DNA from: an uncultured bacterium | Lineage (GTDB): Bacteria; Actinomycetota; Coriobacteriia; Coriobacteriales; Coriobacteriaceae | Assembly (NCBI GenBank): GCA_905215765.1 | Contig: CAJMRP010000086.1 | Coordinates: 1 to 8,449 of the forward strand | Direction of reading: 5' to 3' | Length of the DNA stretch: 8,449 nucleotides | Shown here: positions 5,474 through 8,449 of the stretch, piece by piece | Numbering within the stretch: the stretch's first letter is position 1 | Layout of the letters: the number at the start of each line of letters is the position of its first letter | Notes under the pieces: model-generated | Database searches by the model: none | Seen by the model: only the letters and a program-made list of their open reading frames with translations | What the model was told of the DNA's origin: nothing | Made by a program: the position numbers and the translations under genes

Positions 5474-7231
5474 CTACTCGGTATCCTCGACCTCATACGA
5501 ATCCGCCTCGGCTGGCTCATCGTTTGTCTCTGTCGCAGCCCCGCGCGCCTCGTCAAACGCGGCCTTCATGGTCTTGTTGCCCCACGTGAGCTTGCGAATG
5601 GTAAGATCGTCGGCCTTCTTGTTGGCTAGGCGCAGATTGTTCTCGGAGGACAGCAACGCCTCCTTGGTTTTCTGCAGATGGCTAATCGTCTTGTCGATCT
5701 CATCAATCGCCGTTTGGAACTTGCGGCTCGCGATCTCGTAGTTGCGACCGAAATCATTCTTGAACTTTTCCATCTTGGCTTCGAAGTTCGTGACGTCGAT
5801 ATTCTGCTGTTTGTACTCAGCCAGTTCCTGCTTATAGCGCAGCGAACCCATGGCGGCGTTGCGAAGAAGCGTGATCATGGGAATAAAGAACTGTGGGCGA
5901 ATCACGTACATCTTCTCGTAGCGATAGCTCACGTCCACGATGCCGGCGTTGTAAAGCTCGCTCTCGGGTTCGAGCAACGTGCAGAGCACCGCGTACTCGC
6001 AGCCTTTTTGGCGGCGATCGTGATCGAGCTTCTTAAAGAAGTCCTCGTTTTTGTGCTTGGTCGCAGTCTCGTCGTTCTCGTTTTTCATCTCGAACATAAT
6101 CGAAATGACCTCGTTGCCGCTCGCGTCGCACTCGCGGAAGATAAAGTCGCCCTTGCTACCCTCGGACGCATCGTTATCCTTCTCGAAGTACGCGTTAGGA
6201 AACGCCGTCATGCGCAGACGGTTAAACTCGGTCTCGCAGTGCTGCTCGAGCGACTCGCCCACCATCTTGGTGGACAGGCGGACCTTCATGTCCTTAAGGC
6301 GCTCGATCTCTTCATCCTTGTAGCGAATCAGGTCATCGCTCGCACGCTTGGCCTGCGCAAGCTCGAGCTCGTGTGCCGCCTTGGCCTGCTCCTCGCGAGA
6401 ATCGCGCACTGCCAGCTCGCTCGTCAGTTTGGCACGTGCCTCATCGCGCTCACGCTCCGCCGCGGCGACCGCCTCTGACAGGTTCATTTTTGCCATCAGT
6501 TCCTGCTCGCGCAGCTGGGCACGCAGGCCCTCGGCCTCTTGCTCGGACTGAGCCTTTGCGGCGGAGAACTTCTCTTGCACCTTCGCGCGATAGTCAGTAA
6601 GCGCGCGCTCGGCCTCGCTGCGAGCGGCATCGAGCTCACGCTGCGACTCTGCCGCGGCAGCGGCAAGCGCCATCTCCTGGGCTTTGTCCGCCGCGGCGAG
6701 CCTGGCCTGCAGCTCGGCAATCTGAGCGTCGCGCGCAGCTAAATCGTTTTGAGCAGCGTTGCGCGCCGCCGACTCGGCAAGCTTTGCTTCGTCATCTTTG
6801 CGCCCAAGCTGCGCACGCAGGCTATCAATCTCACGCTGGAGCTCGGCATTCTCCTTTTGAGCATCGGCGCGGGCCTCAACCGCCGCGCGCTGGCTTGCAC
6901 TCTCGCGCTCTGCGGCAGCGCCCTCGAGCTTAGCGCGCAACTCGGCAAGCTCGGCATCGCGCTTGGCAACCTCTTGTGCCAGCTGCTGAGCTGCAGCATT
7001 CTTCTGCTCGACAAGCTGAGCGTTGCGCTGAGACTCTGCCTTTTGCAAGGCGGCCGTCGAACGCGAGCGTTCAAGCTCCAGCGCCTGCTCGCCCTCGCGC
7101 TGGACAGCCTTCACACGCTCATCCAGGTCGCGCGAAAACTCGGCATCGCGCACTTGCTTGACGATATCCGCATAGCCGGACGCATCGACCTTAAAAACTT
7201 CGCCGCAATGCGGGCACTTGATCTCGTTCAT
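5474..7231 (-). CDS. Coiled-coil DUF2130-family protein with PD-(D/E)XK nuclease-like motif
   Basis: A 585-aa protein. ATG 7231 is chosen for AAGGGGAG four bases upstream and because MNEIKCPHCG is the natural start. Residues 6-9 are a single CPHC knuckle, half of a zinc ribbon, perhaps completed by dimerisation. Residues of about 25-325 are an Ala/Glu/Arg/Gln-rich heptad-like coiled coil. A globular domain follows (about 325-560) with KGDFIF (D362) and, 18 residues on, FEMK (E381, K383). This D-x18-E-x-K pattern on predicted strands resembles the PD-(D/E)XK nuclease core, with E335 as a possible extra acid. The tail is acidic. The layout recalls RmuC, a coiled-coil nuclease-like protein that limits DNA rearrangement, so a DNA-related role is plausible but inferred. 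No signal peptide or membrane segment is visible. It is convergent with the helicase gene, and the next upstream gene on its strand lies 446 bases away. Confidence 0.88.
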   Translation of the reverse strand: MNEIKCPHCGEVFKVDASGYADIVKQVRDAEFSRDLDERVKAVQREGEQALELERSRSTAALQKAESQRNAQLVEQKNAAAQQLAQEVAKRDAELAELRAKLEGAAAERESASQRAAVEARADAQKENAELQREIDSLRAQLGRKDDEAKLAESAARNAAQNDLAARDAQIAELQARLAAADKAQEMALAAAAAESQRELDAARSEAERALTDYRAKVQEKFSAAKAQSEQEAEGLRAQLREQELMAKMNLSEAVAAAERERDEARAKLTSELAVRDSREEQAKAAHELELAQAKRASDDLIRYKDEEIERLKDMKVRLSTKMVGESLEQHCETEFNRLRMTAFPNAYFEKDNDASEGSKGDFIFRECDASGNEVISIMFEMKNENDETATKHKNEDFFKKLDHDRRQKGCEYAVLCTLLEPESELYNAGIVDVSYRYEKMYVIRPQFFIPMITLLRNAAMGSLRYKQELAEYKQQNIDVTNFEAKMEKFKNDFGRNYEIASRKFQTAIDEIDKTISHLQKTKEALLSSENNLRLANKKADDLTIRKLTWGNKTMKAAFDEARGAATETNDEPAEADSYEVEDTE

Positions 7232-7677
7232 GGAGCTCCCCTTCGCTGGCTTGCTTTGAAAGACAGCATACCGCCCCAAGGGGACACAGCCGCGCACGAT
7301 GACCCAAATGGAGGCGGCAACATTACCGTGATATCGGACCCATGTGGCCTCGAAGTCCTCGTGGCGCCAATCGTGATCGTGCCCGCTGCGGCGACGTCAG
7401 GCGCGGTCGCGATGGATGCAACCAGCGGCGGAAAATCGCGCATTTCCGAGCCCAAATTCAACGAGCGGCGGAAAATCGCACGTCCCGGGTCCCAAAACGC
7501 CCTCAAAACGTTTCAACAACCGCTACTCATTTCAAAATGCACGTTTTACCGTCACAGGATGACGCTGCCGAAGGAACCGCCAGTAACTCCACTTGGGCTC
7601 GCCGGACGCCGCACCGTGCCGACTTCAGCACACCAGCGGCGCCGCGTTAACCCGGCCACACTGACCCCGTCACTTCA
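7232..7677. other. 446-bp gene-free stretch carrying repeats
   Basis: This stretch between the phosphoesterase stop and the DUF2130 start holds no convincing gene. It contains the 40-bp tandem repeat (7421-7500), a short dyad CGTCA-N5-TGACG (7550-7564), and the palindrome CCCCAAGGGG (7274-7283). A minus-strand open frame with a TTG start (7506 to 7228) spans the repeats. Its stop overlaps the DUF2130 start as ATGA, but no ribosome site precedes it and the predicted peptide has no recognisable domain. The DUF2130 promoter should lie here; TATGCT on the minus strand near 7268-7273 is a weak -10 candidate. The length and internal repeats suggest a dispersed intergenic element. Confidence 0.6.
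7421..7500. repeat. Two tandem copies of a 40-bp unit
   Basis: The units at 7421-7460 and 7461-7500 share AGCGGCGGAAAATCGC exactly (7424-7439 and 7464-7479), and both have CCCAAA 11 bases further on. The rest is diverged. The first copy holds a perfect dyad, CGGAAA-N8-TTTCCG (7429-7448), which the second copy has lost. A shorter, partial AGCGGCG match occurs near 7635. Spacing and partial decay suggest an old duplication or a small repeat element rather than a CRISPR, since there are no spacers. Confidence 0.8.
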
Positions 7678-8244
7678 CTATGCCAGCTGCGCCGGCTTTG
7701 GCTCAACACCATCAAAGAAGGTCAGGATGTCATCGCGGCTCACGGGGCAATACTCGTTGGCATCAACACCCACGTCGTAGCGCAAAATGCCGTGCTCGCG
7801 ATTGCGCTCGTTATAATCGGGTCCCTCGGTATGAATGTGCCCATGAAGATGAATAGCCCCGCGCCATTTGCCGTTCCAGCTCAACATGGGGTAATGGAGC
7901 AGGTCCAGGCGGACGCCCTTGGCAAACCCTGGCTTGATTTCCAGATAGTCTTGCTCGGATTCAAAGGCGTCTGGGAAGGGGCTATCAATCCAGTGCTTGT
8001 CGTGATTACCGCGAATGAGATGCACATGCTGACAAACGATCTTTTTGCGAATGGCGTATGCCTCTTCGACCGTCGTGCGAAACGAGAAGTCGCCCAGGAT
8101 GTAGAGGGAATCGCGCGCGCTCACACGGTCGTTGATATTCGCAATAAGGCGGCGATCCATCTCTTGGACCGACGAGAACGGACGGTGCGTGAGCTCGATA
8201 ATATTCGAGTGACCAAAGTGCGTATCTGCCGTGAACCACATCAT
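7678..8244 (-). CDS. Calcineurin-like metallophosphoesterase
   Basis: A 188-aa protein, complete for the small bacterial calcineurin-like phosphoesterases (COG4186 type). The start ATG at 8244 follows GGAGGAG (8252-8258) by seven bases; a second ATG comes straight after at 8241. All the metal-binding motifs are present in order: DTH (D7, H9), GD (D52), GNHD (N80, H81, D82), LHYP (H117) and HGHIH (H136, H138). These bind two metal ions and hydrolyse phosphomonoesters or phosphodiesters. The opening MWFTADTHFGHSNII and the RPF that follows are typical of this subfamily, whose natural substrate is not established. There is no signal peptide, so it is cytoplasmic. It lies between a partial gene and the DUF2130 gene on the same strand, but both gaps exceed 100 bases, so a shared transcript is uncertain. 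No terminator is visible after its stop. Confidence 0.95.
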   Translation of the reverse strand: MMWFTADTHFGHSNIIELTHRPFSSVQEMDRRLIANINDRVSARDSLYILGDFSFRTTVEEAYAIRKKIVCQHVHLIRGNHDKHWIDSPFPDAFESEQDYLEIKPGFAKGVRLDLLHYPMLSWNGKWRGAIHLHGHIHTEGPDYNERNREHGILRYDVGVDANEYCPVSRDDILTFFDGVEPKPAQLA

Positions 8245-8345
8245 GACGCGTCTCCTCCGCCCTGCCGTCGCATACAAAAGCCGCGGCCCCAACCCTACCC
8301 CATGGGCAGAGCCGGAACCCGGCGAATCCCTTGCCTATGCATGAT

Positions 8346-8367
8346 AGAGCAAGCTGAGGTTTGCTCT
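8346..8367 (-). terminator. Perfect 7-bp hairpin after the right-edge gene; terminator or dyad
   Basis: AGAGCAA (8346-8352) and TTGCTCT (8361-8367) form a perfect 7-bp inverted repeat around an 8-base spacer. It lies 11 bases past the stop of the partial minus-strand gene at the right edge. On that strand it is followed by ATCATGCATAGG, with no U-run, so termination would be weak or factor-aided. It could instead be a regulator site upstream of the phosphoesterase gene. Confidence 0.35.
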
Positions 8368-8378
8368 GCGGCGCTCAT

Positions 8379-8449
8379 CTAGCGAGCATCGGTTACATAC
8401 AGGCCAATGCGCACCTGCTCCCATGGCTTTTGATCGGGAGAAACCTGCA
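8379..8449 (-). CDS. C-terminal fragment of an unrecognised protein, runs off right edge
   Basis: Reading the minus strand from the right edge, one frame gives QVSPDQKPWEQVRIGLYVTD followed by AR and a TAG stop (8379-8381). That is only 22 full residues plus two bases of another codon. It has a natural protein composition (a W, alternating hydrophobic residues in VRIGLYV) and ends just before a hairpin, whereas the other frames are interrupted or lack gene-like character. It is on the same strand as the phosphoesterase, 134 bases upstream of it. The fragment is too short to assign a family, and chance openness cannot be excluded. Confidence 0.5.
   Translation of the reverse strand, partial: QVSPDQKPWEQVRIGLYVTDAR

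Noticed and set aside
5678..6478. 266-aa plus-strand open frame inside the DUF2130 gene
   Set aside because: Antisense shadow of the coiled coil and DUF2130 domain, with Leu/Val-rich content typical of reversed Glu/Lys/Ala codons.
7421..7500. CRISPR array
   Set aside because: Only two directly abutting diverged units, no unique spacers and no cas genes.
7228..7506. 92-aa minus-strand open frame overlapping the DUF2130 start
   Set aside because: TTG start without ribosome site, made largely of the 40-bp repeat, and no recognisable domain. Kept only as an oddity of the intergenic stretch.
6749..7780. 343-aa plus-strand open frame over the DUF2130 N-terminus, repeat region and phosphoesterase end
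   Set aside because: No ribosome site, no domain, and it is antisense to two well-supported genes.
8245..8292. N-terminal extension of the phosphoesterase
   Set aside because: The ATG at 8244 has a well-spaced GGAGGAG; the extension (GPRLLYATAGRRRRV) is unlike the family.
7792..8382. 196-aa plus-strand open frame over the phosphoesterase
   Set aside because: Antisense to a protein with complete metal-binding motifs.

Overview
The window is high-GC DNA (roughly 60% by eye), densely coding, with strong Shine-Dalgarno sites. A Ski2-like helicase with a long C-terminal region of the DUF3516 type, a DUF2130 coiled-coil protein and this codon use suggest an actinobacterium. Gut Coriobacteriia such as Collinsella is my best guess; this is inference, with no search behind it.

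Layout, left to right. A helix-turn-helix (XRE/Cro-CI type) regulator runs off the left edge on the minus strand (1-304). A 267-bp divergent region with several dyads separates it from a plus-strand run of three genes. These are a SAM-dependent methyltransferase that looks like eukaryotic Trm9/ALKBH8 (572-1444), a TrmB-like tRNA (guanine-N7) methyltransferase with an altered catalytic loop (1564-2403), and an 893-aa DExH helicase (2713-5394). A pair of 36-bp inverted repeats (2469-2504 and 2556-2591) lies between trmB and the helicase gene. The plus-strand run ends at a very strong intrinsic terminator (5419-5456), which may also serve the convergent gene.

The right half is transcribed from the minus strand. 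It holds a fragment of an unrecognised gene at the right edge (8379-8449), a calcineurin-like phosphoesterase (7678-8244), a 446-bp gene-free stretch with a 40-bp tandem repeat (7232-7677), and a 585-aa coiled-coil/DUF2130 protein with a PD-(D/E)XK-like motif (5474-7231).

The plus-strand run has an RNA theme: two methyltransferases likely to act on tRNA, then an RNA-helicase-like ATPase. This is shared strand and proximity rather than a proven operon, because each gap is over 100 bp and may carry its own promoter. I found no CRISPR array, rRNA, tRNA, transposase or obvious defence island. The items most worth a second look are the Trm9-like enzyme, the substituted TrmB catalytic loop, the 36-bp inverted repeat pair, the 40-bp repeat region and the alternative-pairing leader upstream of the Trm9-like gene.
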